Source of the DNA: Pseudomonadota bacterium
GTDB lineage: Bacteria; Myxococcota_A; Polyangia; Polyangiales; Polyangiaceae
Direction of reading: 5' to 3'
DNA length: 64,000 bases
NCBI GenBank assembly: GCA_023423895.1
Contig: JAFAER010000075.1
Span: forward strand, 40,683 to 104,682
The position numbers were made by a program, and so were the translations under genes. The notes below the pieces were generated by a model. The model worked only from the letters and a program-made list of their open reading frames with translations. It was not told where the DNA came from and searched no databases. Every line of letters starts with the position of its first letter. Position 1 is the first letter of the stretch. Shown here one piece after another: positions 17,417-26,121 of the stretch.

Positions 17417-18678
17417 GCCCGGCGAAGAACATCGAAGCGCCGAATCATCGGTGGAGCCGGGTCGCGGTCTTCGCCGCGTCGGCGATGGCCGTCGTCGGCT
17501 CCTTCGCGAGTTGCGCGACGACGAGGACCGGACCGATGTCGGAGGACGACAGCCGCACGAGCGTGCCCGACGCGTCGAGCACCGACGACGTCGTCGTGGC
17601 GGACGCCGATGCAGGGGCCCCGGTCGACTGCGAGGACGACGATCCCGATTGCACGACCGAGGTCGTCTCCTGTGACGAGGTCGCGTGGTGCCTTCATCCG
17701 ACGCCGCTCGACGTGCTCCACACGTTCACGGCGATCTGGGGCAGCGGTCCGAACGACGTCTGGGCCGTCGGCTCGGGCGGATCGATCCTGCACTACGACG
17801 GCAAGACGTGGGTGAAGACTCCGTCGGGTGTCGTCAACACGCTCTACGCGATCTGGGGCAGCGGCCCGAACGACATCTGGGTCGTGAGCGACACGACGAC
17901 GGTGCTCCATGGATCCGGGTTCAAGGGCGGCACGGCCACGTGGACCCGCTCGGAGACGGGCTTCTCGCCGTGGAACTCCGCGCCGATTCGAGCCGTGTGG
18001 GGCACCTCGCCGGAGGACGTTCGCATCGGAGGACGCGCCTTCGACCTCGACGAGCCGGACTGGGACAACGGCATCTACGCCGGTCATCAGCTCCTGAAGA
18101 CGACGGCCCGTGAGGACGGCGTCGTCTGGAAACAGGTCCCGGGGACCCCGACGGTCCTCAGCATGTGGGGCAGCTCCGCTTCGGACGTCTGGATGGCGGC
18201 CGACAACGGCACCTATGCCTCGCACGAGCGCGGTCTGCTCTTGCATGGAACGCCTCGCGGCGAAGGCGAAGGTGACGACCCGCTCGTCTGGAAGTCCGTC
18301 GACAGCCAGTCCGCGCTCACGCTGAACGCGGTGTGGGGTAGCGGACCGAACGACATCTGGGCCGTCGGCGTGCTCGGCTCGATTCGTCACTGGACGCCGG
18401 GGAAGGTCCGCTTCGACAAAGTCGCTTCGCCCACGACCGTGACGCTGAACGCGGTGTGGGGCAGCGGGCCGAACGACATCTGGGTGGTCGGCGACTCCGG
18501 GACGGTCCTCCACTACGACGGAACGTCGTTCGAGCCGTCCACGGTGCAGCTCCCGCTCGGAAGAAGACCAAATCTCTACGGCGTCTGGGGAAGCAGCGCC
18601 AACGACGTGTGGATCGTCGGTGACGGAGTTGCGCTCCACTACACCGGTCCGAAGCCCCCCAAGGGAGGTACGAAGTGA
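17413..18678 (+). CDS. Lipoprotein with seven 'WGSGPNDVWAVG' propeller repeats
   Basis: Predicted 421-residue lipoprotein (hydrophobic segment ending GSFASC). After an acidic Asp/Ala spacer, seven repeats of the 'WGS.P.DVW.VG' type can be counted (IWGSGPNDVWAVG, IWGSGPNDIWVVS, VWGTSPEDVRIGG, MWGSSASDVWMAA, VWGSGPNDIWAVG, VWGSGPNDIWVVG, VWGSSANDVWIVG). They fit a closed seven-bladed beta-propeller. The GTG start overlaps the upstream stop and the TGA stop overlaps the downstream GTG, so it is coupled on both sides. The family is abundant in myxobacteria and has no known function. Confidence 0.82.
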   Translation: MSPAKNIEAPNHRWSRVAVFAASAMAVVGSFASCATTRTGPMSEDDSRTSVPDASSTDDVVVADADAGAPVDCEDDDPDCTTEVVSCDEVAWCLHPTPLDVLHTFTAIWGSGPNDVWAVGSGGSILHYDGKTWVKTPSGVVNTLYAIWGSGPNDIWVVSDTTTVLHGSGFKGGTATWTRSETGFSPWNSAPIRAVWGTSPEDVRIGGRAFDLDEPDWDNGIYAGHQLLKTTAREDGVVWKQVPGTPTVLSMWGSSASDVWMAADNGTYASHERGLLLHGTPRGEGEGDDPLVWKSVDSQSALTLNAVWGSGPNDIWAVGVLGSIRHWTPGKVRFDKVASPTTVTLNAVWGSGPNDIWVVGDSGTVLHYDGTSFEPSTVQLPLGRRPNLYGVWGSSANDVWIVGDGVALHYTGPKPPKGGTK

Positions 18679-19937
18679 ACCGTCTCTCGACGCGCAGCGC
18701 TGGAGCGGCGATGTTCGCTCTCTTCGCAGTCGGAATCGTCCTCGTCGCGTGTGCGGACTCCGACGCGACCGATCCGAACGAGACCGACGGCGGCGCCGCG
18801 ACGACGCTGCCCGAAGCCTCTGCGCCGGACGATGCGGGCGCGGACGACATGGACGCGAAGGCGGACGCGTCGAACGACGCCGAGACCGACGCTGCTCCGC
18901 GCGTCTGCTCCGACGACGGCTTCTGCCACAGCGTGCTCCCCGGCGACCACGGGCTGCGTGGCGTGTGGGGCGACGGACAGGGCATCGTATGGGCCGTGAG
19001 CGCCGGTGGAAGCGTGCTCCGCTGGGACGGCAACGCGTGGACCGAGCACACGACCGGCCTCGCACCGCTCGCCTCCATCTGGGGGAGCGGGCCGACCGAC
19101 CTCTGGCTCGTCGCGTCCGACGGCACCGTGTACCACGGCACCGGAGCGAGCTCGGCGGAGGTCGCCTTCGCCCCGGTCACGCTGCCCGGTGATGCCCAGA
19201 TCGCGATCAAGTCGATCGGCGGAACGGGACCGAACGACGTGTGGGCCGTCGGAGGATTCAAGGACGACTGGGTCTGGCCCTGGGCGTGGAAGGGGCGCGT
19301 CCTTCACTACGGCGGCGATCCCGCGAGCGGAGGCTCGGGCTGGAGCGTCGACGAAGAGCTGTCGTCGAGGAGCATCGCGTTCGCCTCCGTTGCCGCGGAC
19401 GGCAGCAGCGGCGTCTGGCTGGCCGGTCAGGAGTTCCGCGAAGACTCGTGGGATCTGATCTACGGCGTGCTGCTCCGGCGCGCGCCCGGCGCCGCGGGAT
19501 GGACGAGCGTAGAGCTTCCGGTGGACATGACGATCAGCGAGCGGCCCGAGCCGTTGGATCTCGCGCTGGTCGCGACGACGGGAAGCGGCGTCTGGCTGAG
19601 GGGCGCTGTGGCCGGGATGGGTGGGAATCGCGCGCCGCTCTGGCGCGGCACGAGCACGGACGGTGGAGCGACCTTCAGCTGGTCCTTCATCGCGCAGCAG
19701 CCGTGGGACCCCGACGTCAAAGCCTTCTGGGGCACGGCCTCGAGCGACATCTGGACCGTCGGTCAGCCGGGACGCGTCACGCGATGGTCCGGCACCAAGT
19801 GGCAGCAGGCCGCCGTTCGCGTGACGAACACGCCGGTCACCACCGCCTTCTACGGGATCTGGGGAACGAGCAGCACCGACTTCTGGGTCGTGGGCGAGAA
19901 CGCTGCGCTCCACAAGACGACGGGAACGAAGCCTTGA
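18675..19937 (+). CDS. Second seven-repeat 'WGSG' propeller lipoprotein
   Basis: A 420-residue lipoprotein (lipobox LVAC in GIVLVACADS) with an acidic Asp/Ala/Glu linker and seven propeller motifs: VWGDGQGIVWAVS, IWGSGPTDLWLVA, IGGTGPNDVWAVG, VAADGSSGVWLAG, LVATTGSGVWLRG, FWGTASSDIWTVG and IWGTSSTDFWVVG. It is a diverged paralogue of the preceding gene, and its GTG start overlaps that gene's stop. Several blades have lost the WGS signature, so it has probably evolved a different ligand surface. Confidence 0.8.
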   Translation: MNRLSTRSAGAAMFALFAVGIVLVACADSDATDPNETDGGAATTLPEASAPDDAGADDMDAKADASNDAETDAAPRVCSDDGFCHSVLPGDHGLRGVWGDGQGIVWAVSAGGSVLRWDGNAWTEHTTGLAPLASIWGSGPTDLWLVASDGTVYHGTGASSAEVAFAPVTLPGDAQIAIKSIGGTGPNDVWAVGGFKDDWVWPWAWKGRVLHYGGDPASGGSGWSVDEELSSRSIAFASVAADGSSGVWLAGQEFREDSWDLIYGVLLRRAPGAAGWTSVELPVDMTISERPEPLDLALVATTGSGVWLRGAVAGMGGNRAPLWRGTSTDGGATFSWSFIAQQPWDPDVKAFWGTASSDIWTVGQPGRVTRWSGTKWQQAAVRVTNTPVTTAFYGIWGTSSTDFWVVGENAALHKTTGTKP

Positions 19938-19947
19938 GGCTGGAATC

Positions 19948-21366
19948 ATGAAGACGCGCATCCGACCTCTGCTGCTCTCGTTCGCTGTCGTCATGTGCGG
20001 AGCGGCCGCCATCGTCGCCTGCAACGACGACGAGCGCGCCGCGTTCGAGGAGCCCAAGCCCGACTCGGGTACGCCGAACCTCCCCGAGGCCGGGTCTTCG
20101 AGCTCGGACGACGGTTCTTCGCTCGCCGACGCCGGAGCCGAAGACGTTAAGCCTCCCTTCGATGCGACCGGCGAGCCCGTGACGTGCGCAGACGACGCCG
20201 CGTGCGCCGTTGAGCTCGTCGCAGGCGAGAACCACTTCTGCGCGCGAATGAACGACGGCACGGCGCGGTGCTGGGGGGACAACGGCAAGGGCTCGCTCGG
20301 TACGACGGACCCCGGAACGGCGCCCGATGGGACGTCGATCGGGGACGCCGGAGCCGAGGGCGGCACCGTCCCGGGCACCGGCTATGTCGTCAGCGCCGTC
20401 GAGGGGCTCGAAGGCGCGACGCAGCTCAGCGCGGGCGGAACCACCACTTGCGCTCTCTTGGGCGACGGCGGCGTGTCTTGTTGGGGCGGCAACGACCGCG
20501 GACAGCTCGGTCTCCAGAGCTCGCCGGCGCTCTCGGACTCGCAGGCCCATCCCGACGCGACGCCGACGGCGCTGCCGAGCGCGGCTCGTCGCGTCGACGT
20601 CGGAGCTCGAACCGCGTGCGCCGTCCTGACCAACGAAGAGGTGTGGTGCTGGGGCGACAACTCCGAGCTCGAGGCCGGACGCGCGGCGCCGAAGGGGATC
20701 GCGGGACCCGGAAAAGCCGAGCTGGACGGCTTCTCGATCGCGCGGACCGCGGCCAGCACGAACAACGGCTTCGCCGTCACGGACACCGGTGAGGTCCTCA
20801 GCTGGGGCGCCGTCTCCGGCAGCAAGGGCATCGTCTCGGCGCGCACCTCGTCGCTCACGAACGACGCGCTCCCGCTGGCGATCGGGCTCTCACCGGTGAC
20901 GAGCTTCGCCGTGACGTCGGGCTCGACGGCGCACGCATGCGCGGTGGTGAGCGGCGAGGTCTACTGCTGGGGCGCGAGCACGCTCGGCGCGCTCGGTACC
21001 GGCCTGGCAGATCGAGCATCGATGCCGATGCGGTCGCACGTCGGGAGCGCGACCGCGTGGCCGCAGCAGGTCTCCGCGGCCGGCGAGCTCACGTGTGTCC
21101 GACTCACCGACGGCACCGTGCAATGCACGGGCGACAACTCGCGCGGGGCGCTCGGCCGGATCACGACGGAGGCGATGTCGTGGTCGTTCGAGCCGTCCGA
21201 CCAGCTCACCACCCATGCGGTCGCCGTGGCCGTCAGCAAGACGACCGTGTGCGCGCTCACGAAGGCGGGCGGCGTCGTCTGCTGGGGAGGCAACGAACGT
21301 GGCGAGCTCGGTCAAGGCGTGACCGACAAGCTCCCGCACCCCACGCCGGTCTCGATTCGCTTCTGA
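19948..21366 (+). CDS. RCC1-repeat propeller lipoprotein
   Basis: A 472-residue lipoprotein (lipobox IVAC in AAAIVACNDDE). The mature domain has seven RCC1-type repeats such as HFCARMNDGTARCWGDNGKGSLG, TTCALLGDGGVSCWGGNDRGQLG and VCALTKAGGVVCWGGNERGELG. Most carry one Cys before 'AL/AV' and another in 'CWG', possibly disulfide-paired between strands. Seven repeats suggest a closed propeller, the third in a row in this operon but from a different sequence family. It starts 10 bases after the preceding gene. Bacterial RCC1-like proteins are seldom characterised; no nucleotide-exchange role is implied. Confidence 0.82.
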   Translation: MKTRIRPLLLSFAVVMCGAAAIVACNDDERAAFEEPKPDSGTPNLPEAGSSSSDDGSSLADAGAEDVKPPFDATGEPVTCADDAACAVELVAGENHFCARMNDGTARCWGDNGKGSLGTTDPGTAPDGTSIGDAGAEGGTVPGTGYVVSAVEGLEGATQLSAGGTTTCALLGDGGVSCWGGNDRGQLGLQSSPALSDSQAHPDATPTALPSAARRVDVGARTACAVLTNEEVWCWGDNSELEAGRAAPKGIAGPGKAELDGFSIARTAASTNNGFAVTDTGEVLSWGAVSGSKGIVSARTSSLTNDALPLAIGLSPVTSFAVTSGSTAHACAVVSGEVYCWGASTLGALGTGLADRASMPMRSHVGSATAWPQQVSAAGELTCVRLTDGTVQCTGDNSRGALGRITTEAMSWSFEPSDQLTTHAVAVAVSKTTVCALTKAGGVVCWGGNERGELGQGVTDKLPHPTPVSIRF

Positions 21367-21374
21367 AGGGTAGG

Positions 21375-23174
21375 ATGGTCATGAGACTCGCCGACAAGCT
21401 CCTTCGTCTTGGTCTTCTCGCCCTCGGAGCGACGTGCACGACGAGCGTCATCGTCGCTTGTTCGAGCCGCGACAGCAGCTTCTCCGGGCCCGGTCCGGCG
21501 CTCGTCGACCAGGACGCACAGGCAGAGGAGCCCGCTGCTCCGACGTGCGGGCTTCACTGCTCGCGTGACCTCAAGCAGGTCCTGGACGGCTGCAAGGAGG
21601 ACGCGATCGTCGAGCAGTGCAGTGTCGATCAGGGCTGTGGCAACGGCACCTGCGTCGACGCCTGTACCGCGGCCGCCCTCAACAAGGGCTCGACGGGTTG
21701 TGACTTCTGGACGTTGCCTCCGACCGATTCGATCGAGTTCCCTGGCTCCTGCTTCGCCGCGATGGTCGCGAACACGTGGGACCGCCCGGTCTCGGTCTCC
21801 GCCGAGTACGGAGACGCGTCGCTCGACATCTCGAAGTCGATCTACACCGTCAGTCGCCAGAACGAGGAGCCCGTGTACACGCTCCTCGAGGGGACGCTGC
21901 CACCGGGCGAGGTCGCCATCGTCTTTCTCGCCCACAACGAGACGGACATGGGCAAGGACCGCACGTATTGCCCGCCGACCGTCACGCCGGCGATGCTCGT
22001 CGACCCGATCATCCACGGAACGGCGAAGACGAAGGCATTCCACATCAAGGCGGACGCCCCCGTCTCGGCGTACTCCATCTATCCGTATGGCGGCGCCGAC
22101 ACGCACATCCCGACTGCGACGCTGCTCTTGCCCGTCTCGTCGTGGGAGCAGAACTACATCGCCGTGAGCCCGTTCCATTTCGGGCAGCCGCTCAAGCGAC
22201 GCACGCTCCAGATCGTCGCGAACGAAGACGATACGGAGATCCGCATCCGTCCGACCGTCGAAGTGCGAGCCGCCGGAGGCGTGGCCGGAGCGACGGCGGG
22301 CGTCACCCAGACGTGGACGCTCTCGAAGGGCCAAGTGTTGCAGTTCGTGCAGCCGGCGCTGACGGGGAGCCCGATCGAGACGACGAAGCCCGTCGGCATC
22401 TTCGGTGGCTCCGAGTGCACCTTCCTTCCGTCGGCGGTCCGCTGGTGCGACACCCTCCAGCAGCAGATCCCCGCCGTCGCGCAATGGGGAACCGAATACG
22501 CAGTCGTGCCGTTCCCGTCGCGCATCAACAGCCTCGCGGAGAGCACGCGCGAGCGGGTGCCGTACACGATCGTGGCTGCCGCCGACGGCACGACGTTCAC
22601 CTACGAGCCGTCGCGCCCGCGTGACGCCCCGGAGACCTTGAACGCGGGCGAGAGCGCGAACTTCATCACGGACGAATTCTTCGTGGTCCGAAGCCAGGAC
22701 GCGAAGCATCCGTTCCACGTGAACGTCTACATGACGGGCTCGGAGTATGGCGGCGGGACGGGGTCGACCACCACGGGCGATCCGGACTTCGTCAATGTGC
22801 CGGCGGCGGATCAATATCTCGATCGCTACGTCTTCTTCACGGACTTCACGTTCCCCGACACGCGCCTGACCGTCGTGCGTCGCAAGACGGCGCAGGGCTT
22901 TCTGCCCGTCGAGCTGGAATGTGCCGGGCCGATCGATGGCTTCCGCTCTCTCGGCACGTCGGGCGAGTACGAATACGCCTTCGTCACGCTGACCGAGGCG
23001 TTCGTGCCCCAGAAGTTCGCCAAGGGTGAGTGCAGCTACGGCCGGCACGAGGCGCGCAGCGACGGTCCCTTCGCCGTCACGGTCTGGGGAACGGGACTGG
23101 ACGCGAGCTACGGATACGTCGGCGGAACGGGCCTCCGCACCATCAACGACGCTCCGCCGCCGAACATCCGGTAG
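21375..23174 (+). CDS. IgGFc-binding-protein-like lipoprotein
   Basis: A 599-residue predicted lipoprotein (lipobox IVAC in SVIVACSSRD). A short Cys-rich module (CGLHCSRDLKQVLDGC...CSVDQGCGNGTCVDAC) precedes a long domain resembling the N-terminal domain of IgGFc-binding proteins. Its characteristic segments are FAAMVANTWDRPVSVSAEYG, LLLPVSSWEQNYIAVSPF, DTEIRIRPTVEV, FGGSECTFLPS and PFHVNVYMTGSEYGGG. This domain is widespread in myxobacterial lipoproteins, where binding to antibodies is not expected. Two in-frame ATGs (21375, 21381) are possible; both lie close to an AGG-type ribosome site. The gene begins 8 bases after the RCC1 gene and ends the tightly packed part of the cassette. Confidence 0.8.
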   Translation: MVMRLADKLLRLGLLALGATCTTSVIVACSSRDSSFSGPGPALVDQDAQAEEPAAPTCGLHCSRDLKQVLDGCKEDAIVEQCSVDQGCGNGTCVDACTAAALNKGSTGCDFWTLPPTDSIEFPGSCFAAMVANTWDRPVSVSAEYGDASLDISKSIYTVSRQNEEPVYTLLEGTLPPGEVAIVFLAHNETDMGKDRTYCPPTVTPAMLVDPIIHGTAKTKAFHIKADAPVSAYSIYPYGGADTHIPTATLLLPVSSWEQNYIAVSPFHFGQPLKRRTLQIVANEDDTEIRIRPTVEVRAAGGVAGATAGVTQTWTLSKGQVLQFVQPALTGSPIETTKPVGIFGGSECTFLPSAVRWCDTLQQQIPAVAQWGTEYAVVPFPSRINSLAESTRERVPYTIVAAADGTTFTYEPSRPRDAPETLNAGESANFITDEFFVVRSQDAKHPFHVNVYMTGSEYGGGTGSTTTGDPDFVNVPAADQYLDRYVFFTDFTFPDTRLTVVRRKTAQGFLPVELECAGPIDGFRSLGTSGEYEYAFVTLTEAFVPQKFAKGECSYGRHEARSDGPFAVTVWGTGLDASYGYVGGTGLRTINDAPPPNIR

Positions 23175-23257
23175 GGCGCGAGCGCCTCGTCACGTTCGGG
23201 TCGAGGCCCTCGCTGCCGGGGAACGTCGAGCGAGGGGCCTCCCGCGTCGCGCGCTGT

Positions 23258-23278
23258 CAACCAACTACCTATTGGTTG
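23258..23278. promoter_or_regulatory. Inverted repeat CAACCAA-N7-TTGGTTG
   Basis: A perfect 7-bp inverted repeat with a 7-base spacer sits in the 177-base gap after the IgGFc-like gene, 74 bases before the next start. The sequence CGAATTC occurs twice just downstream (near 23283 and 23309). There is no T-run, so an operator is as likely as a terminator. Its AT content stands out from the surroundings. Confidence 0.35.
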
Positions 23279-23351
23279 CGTCGAATTCACCGAGCACGAT
23301 CGCGTCTCACGAATTCGATAGCTCGATGAACGAGCGCCCTACGAGGCCGCC

Positions 23352-24458
23352 ATGAAGACTGGTCCGCGCACCGCACTGTTCCTCGTCTCTCTCATCGCCG
23401 GGGCGGGGCTCCTCAGCTCCCACGCCGACGCCCAGCCGTTCAAAGACGCTCGAAAGCTGCCCGTCGAGAAGGCAGCAACGGCGACGACCCAGGTGGGGCT
23501 CCGAACGAACATCGCGAACCTGAGCACGGACGTGACGAACGGCGGGACGGCGAACGTCGCGACGAACGGATCGCTGGCGGGCATCCCGATCCTCAACGGG
23601 TTCCACTTCCGCTTCAACAACGGCGACCACGAGTTCCAGCGGCTCTCGCTCCGCCCCACGTCCGATCAATCGGCCAACGTCGCGTACCGCGATCACAACG
23701 CAGACGACCGGTACAAGGCCCAGGCGACGTGGATCACGTTGAACGGGGGAGGCGTCAAAGGCGAGGTGGCGTCGCGATCGCCGTATGAGCTGTATGGTCA
23801 GGGGAACAGCGGGCCCAAGCAAGGCACCTACTTCGTTCCGCTTCCGACGTCGCGGCCTCCGAACCACCGCCTGGTCTTGTCCGGCTTCGAGTTCCGCTTT
23901 CCGGATGGCAAGGACTTCGGCATCCGCATGATCGGGCTGTGGCTCGACGAGGCCACGAACTCGGCTCGCGTGACGTTCACGGACACCAAGATCAGTCCGC
24001 TGCTCGGAGACGGTGGTCCGACCATGACCGAGGCCGCCAAAGGGCCGATCCTCCCGTCGACGGATCTCGACGCCTGCTCCAAGGCGATCGCTGCGGCCGT
24101 GGGCGGCTCGCTGTTCTCGAAGGACGGGTACACGAGCCACGACGCTCAGTCGTGCGTACGGATCCAGTACGCGTGGATCCCGGAGGCCGCTGTCGCAGGC
24201 CAGCAGTCCTTCTCCGGGACGCAGCGCATGCCCGACTCCGGCGCGCAGTTCCCCGCACGCGCGGGCATCCAGGGCTTCGAATTCCGCTACGACAGCGGAG
24301 CCGAGCACCACCTGCTCGCGATCGGCGTCATGCCGCCGCTGGCCGGCGCCGCGCACCGTACGGCCTCGGGCGTCCCGGCAAACGAGCTCATCGCCTTCCA
24401 GGACAAGAACCGCGACGACGCCATCCGGTGGTCCGTGAAGATGCTCAACCTCCGCTGA
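23352..24458 (+). CDS. Secreted protein with three 'F.FRF..G' repeats
   Basis: A 368-residue exported protein with a clear signal peptide (LFLVSLIAGAGLLSSHADA) and no lipobox. Three related segments are visible: GFHFRFNNGDHEFQRLSLRP, GFEFRFPDGKDFGIRMIGLW and GFEFRYDSGAEHHLLAIGVM. The first and third are followed by an acidic 'DxNxDD' loop (YRDHNADDRYKAQATW and FQDKNRDDAIRWSVKM) that could bind calcium. This implies three copies of one beta-rich domain of about 100 residues. No named family was recognised. It is separated from the lipoprotein cassette by an inverted repeat and may have its own promoter. Confidence 0.65.
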   Translation: MKTGPRTALFLVSLIAGAGLLSSHADAQPFKDARKLPVEKAATATTQVGLRTNIANLSTDVTNGGTANVATNGSLAGIPILNGFHFRFNNGDHEFQRLSLRPTSDQSANVAYRDHNADDRYKAQATWITLNGGGVKGEVASRSPYELYGQGNSGPKQGTYFVPLPTSRPPNHRLVLSGFEFRFPDGKDFGIRMIGLWLDEATNSARVTFTDTKISPLLGDGGPTMTEAAKGPILPSTDLDACSKAIAAAVGGSLFSKDGYTSHDAQSCVRIQYAWIPEAAVAGQQSFSGTQRMPDSGAQFPARAGIQGFEFRYDSGAEHHLLAIGVMPPLAGAAHRTASGVPANELIAFQDKNRDDAIRWSVKMLNLR

Positions 24459-24697
24459 TGCCGCGCGTCGGCCCCGCCTGACTTGATGCTTCGCGCGTTC
24501 AGGACCAGCCGGGCGATCCTCTGGCTGAGCTTCTTCCGCCCAGATGGAAGCGACGCGTCGGGTCAGGCTTCGACGTCGAGCGCGCGGTCACCTGGTACGT
24601 GGTGCCTCTTCGCCGTAGTTGCCGAGTGTAACCCAGGCAACTGCCCCGCGGAGGGGCACGTGGTCACGCTCTGCCGACCGCGGGGCCCCGAGAACGG

Positions 24698-25477
24698 ATG
24701 CGCCGCGCGGTGGAGAAGTTGCGTCCGACGCTGGAGGCGATGCCGCGCGAAGAGTTGGCGCCCATCCGCCTCGACGTGCAGCTCGCCGCCGCGATCGCCC
24801 ATTCGGTGGGGATCCGCGACGGCGCCGAGCCGCGACGGACCCGACTCCAGGCGGTGGCGAAGTCTGGCCTATTCGATCTTACGGACTTCGACCGACTGCC
24901 CGACGTCGCGCTGGCCGTCTGGTATGCGCGCCAGCAGCAGCTGCGAACGACCGCCGTGAGCTCCGAGGCCGTCGTGCCGGCCGCCATCGTCAAGGAGGCG
25001 CAGACCGTCCGAGGTCGCATGCTGCGCGTCGTCGAGCACTACTTCGATGACGATGCCGAAGTGGGATCGCGTCTCCTCGCCATCCGCTCCGGCGCCGGTC
25101 TCCAGGACCTCGCCAACGACCTCGAGCAGCTCGCGGATCTCTATGAGGAAGGTGACGTCCACGCGGTCATCAGCAAGGATCCGAAACACTGGCGGAAGGA
25201 CGACGTCGCGTCGGCTCGCCGCTTTGCGCAGGCGATCTTCCGGGGCCTCGGGCTCGGGACGACGGGAGATGCTGCCCAGTGGGCCGACCTCACGCAGCGC
25301 GCGTGGACCCTGCTGGACGCGCTCTACGCCGACGTGCGTGCCACCGGCCGCTTCGTGTTTCGCAAGGACGAAGACGTGGAGATCACGTACCCCTCGCTCG
25401 TCGCCGCCACGCGAAGCCCGGCAAGCCGCGCGAAGGATGAACCGGAACCGGCACCTGCTCCGGCCGACCCTACCTAG
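24698..25477 (+). CDS. Unknown helical cytosolic protein
   Basis: A 259-residue protein without signal peptide or membrane segment, mostly helical in appearance. It has an acidic middle (HYFDDDAEVGSRL, LEQLADLYEEGDVHAVI) and a Pro/Ala-rich C-terminal tail. No family was recognised. It begins after a 239-base gap with no good ribosome site (the upstream CGAGAACGG is weak) and precedes the 42-bp repeat block. It may mark the left side of the accessory patch that extends to the recombinase. Confidence 0.5.
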   Translation: MRRAVEKLRPTLEAMPREELAPIRLDVQLAAAIAHSVGIRDGAEPRRTRLQAVAKSGLFDLTDFDRLPDVALAVWYARQQQLRTTAVSSEAVVPAAIVKEAQTVRGRMLRVVEHYFDDDAEVGSRLLAIRSGAGLQDLANDLEQLADLYEEGDVHAVISKDPKHWRKDDVASARRFAQAIFRGLGLGTTGDAAQWADLTQRAWTLLDALYADVRATGRFVFRKDEDVEITYPSLVAATRSPASRAKDEPEPAPAPADPT

Positions 25478-25542
25478 CGAGAGCGCCTCGGGAGGCCCCT
25501 CAAGGCAATGCACGACCGACCGGTCGCGTAAGTGCGACGTCG

Positions 25543-25793
25543 AAAGTTGTCGGACTTCGCCGGAATCGAGATTCGGTTCCGGCGAAGTCGAGGGACTTCG
25601 CGGGAGGTCGAAGTTGGGCTCCGGTGGAAGTCCACGGAGTAAACCGAAGCGGAAATCGCGCCCCGGCGAAAGTCGCCGGACTTCGCCGGGGTCGAATTTG
25701 GGCTCCGCAGGAAGTTGAGGGAGTAAACGGGGGCGCGAGTCGCGCTCTGGACGAAGTCGACCGACTTCGCCAGGCGCTGAGCGCTGAGCCTCG
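25543..25793. repeat. Six-copy 42-bp degenerate tandem repeat
   Basis: Six contiguous units recur every 42 bases between the unknown protein gene and the broken Rhs gene. Each begins near 'AAGT(C/T)G' and carries either 'GGACTTCGCCGG' with 'TTGGGCTCCG' or a variant with 'GGAGTAAAC'. The two variants alternate in the middle (A, A, B, A, B, A). Read on the minus strand the period stays at exactly 14 codons (SLNFLRSPNSTPAK and SVDFHRSPTSTSRE are two of the units) inside an open frame at 25474-25974. That frame lacks a recognisable start or neighbours. The block could be an eroded coding repeat or a non-coding satellite. There are no unique spacers, so it is not a CRISPR array. Confidence 0.7.
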
Positions 25794-26121
25794 TGCGGTA
25801 GCCTCCTCGACGCAGCTCCTGCGCCTCTTCCGGCCACCGAGGCGCACTAGCACGTGTGCGAAGGCCTATTCGCGTCGAGCCGACGACGTCGGCGGTCGAC
25901 ACGTGCGCGACATTCGGACGTCGTCTATCGCGCCCGTTCCTCCCAATCGTATCGCCGTCGTGTCCTCGGGACACGATCGAGGGCGGCCAGCGAGAGCGGG
26001 AGGCATCCTCAGGCGGAGCTGGGGCCGTTGCGGGGCCTCGCGTGGACGAACATCGTCTCGCTGCATCGGAGGTGACATCGACGCCGTCAACACCTCGACG
26101 CGGGCGGTGCGAGCTGATCAG
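25794..26121. other. No gene recognised between the 42-bp repeats and the Rhs remnant
   Basis: About 330 bases with several overlapping short open frames but no convincing start, motif or ribosome site. Frame continuity into the Rhs remnant exists on the plus strand from 25856. However, the encoded residues before about 26122 are not Rhs-like, so the 5' break of the Rhs gene lies near here. Confidence 0.5.

Noticed and set aside
24459..24697. A short frame at 24483-24959 as a gene before the unknown protein
   Set aside because: It overlaps the better supported gene at 24698, has no motif, and its N-terminus resembles chance high-GC sequence.
25543..25793. 42-bp repeats as a CRISPR array
   Set aside because: Copies touch each other with no unique spacers, they are degenerate throughout, and no cas gene is near.
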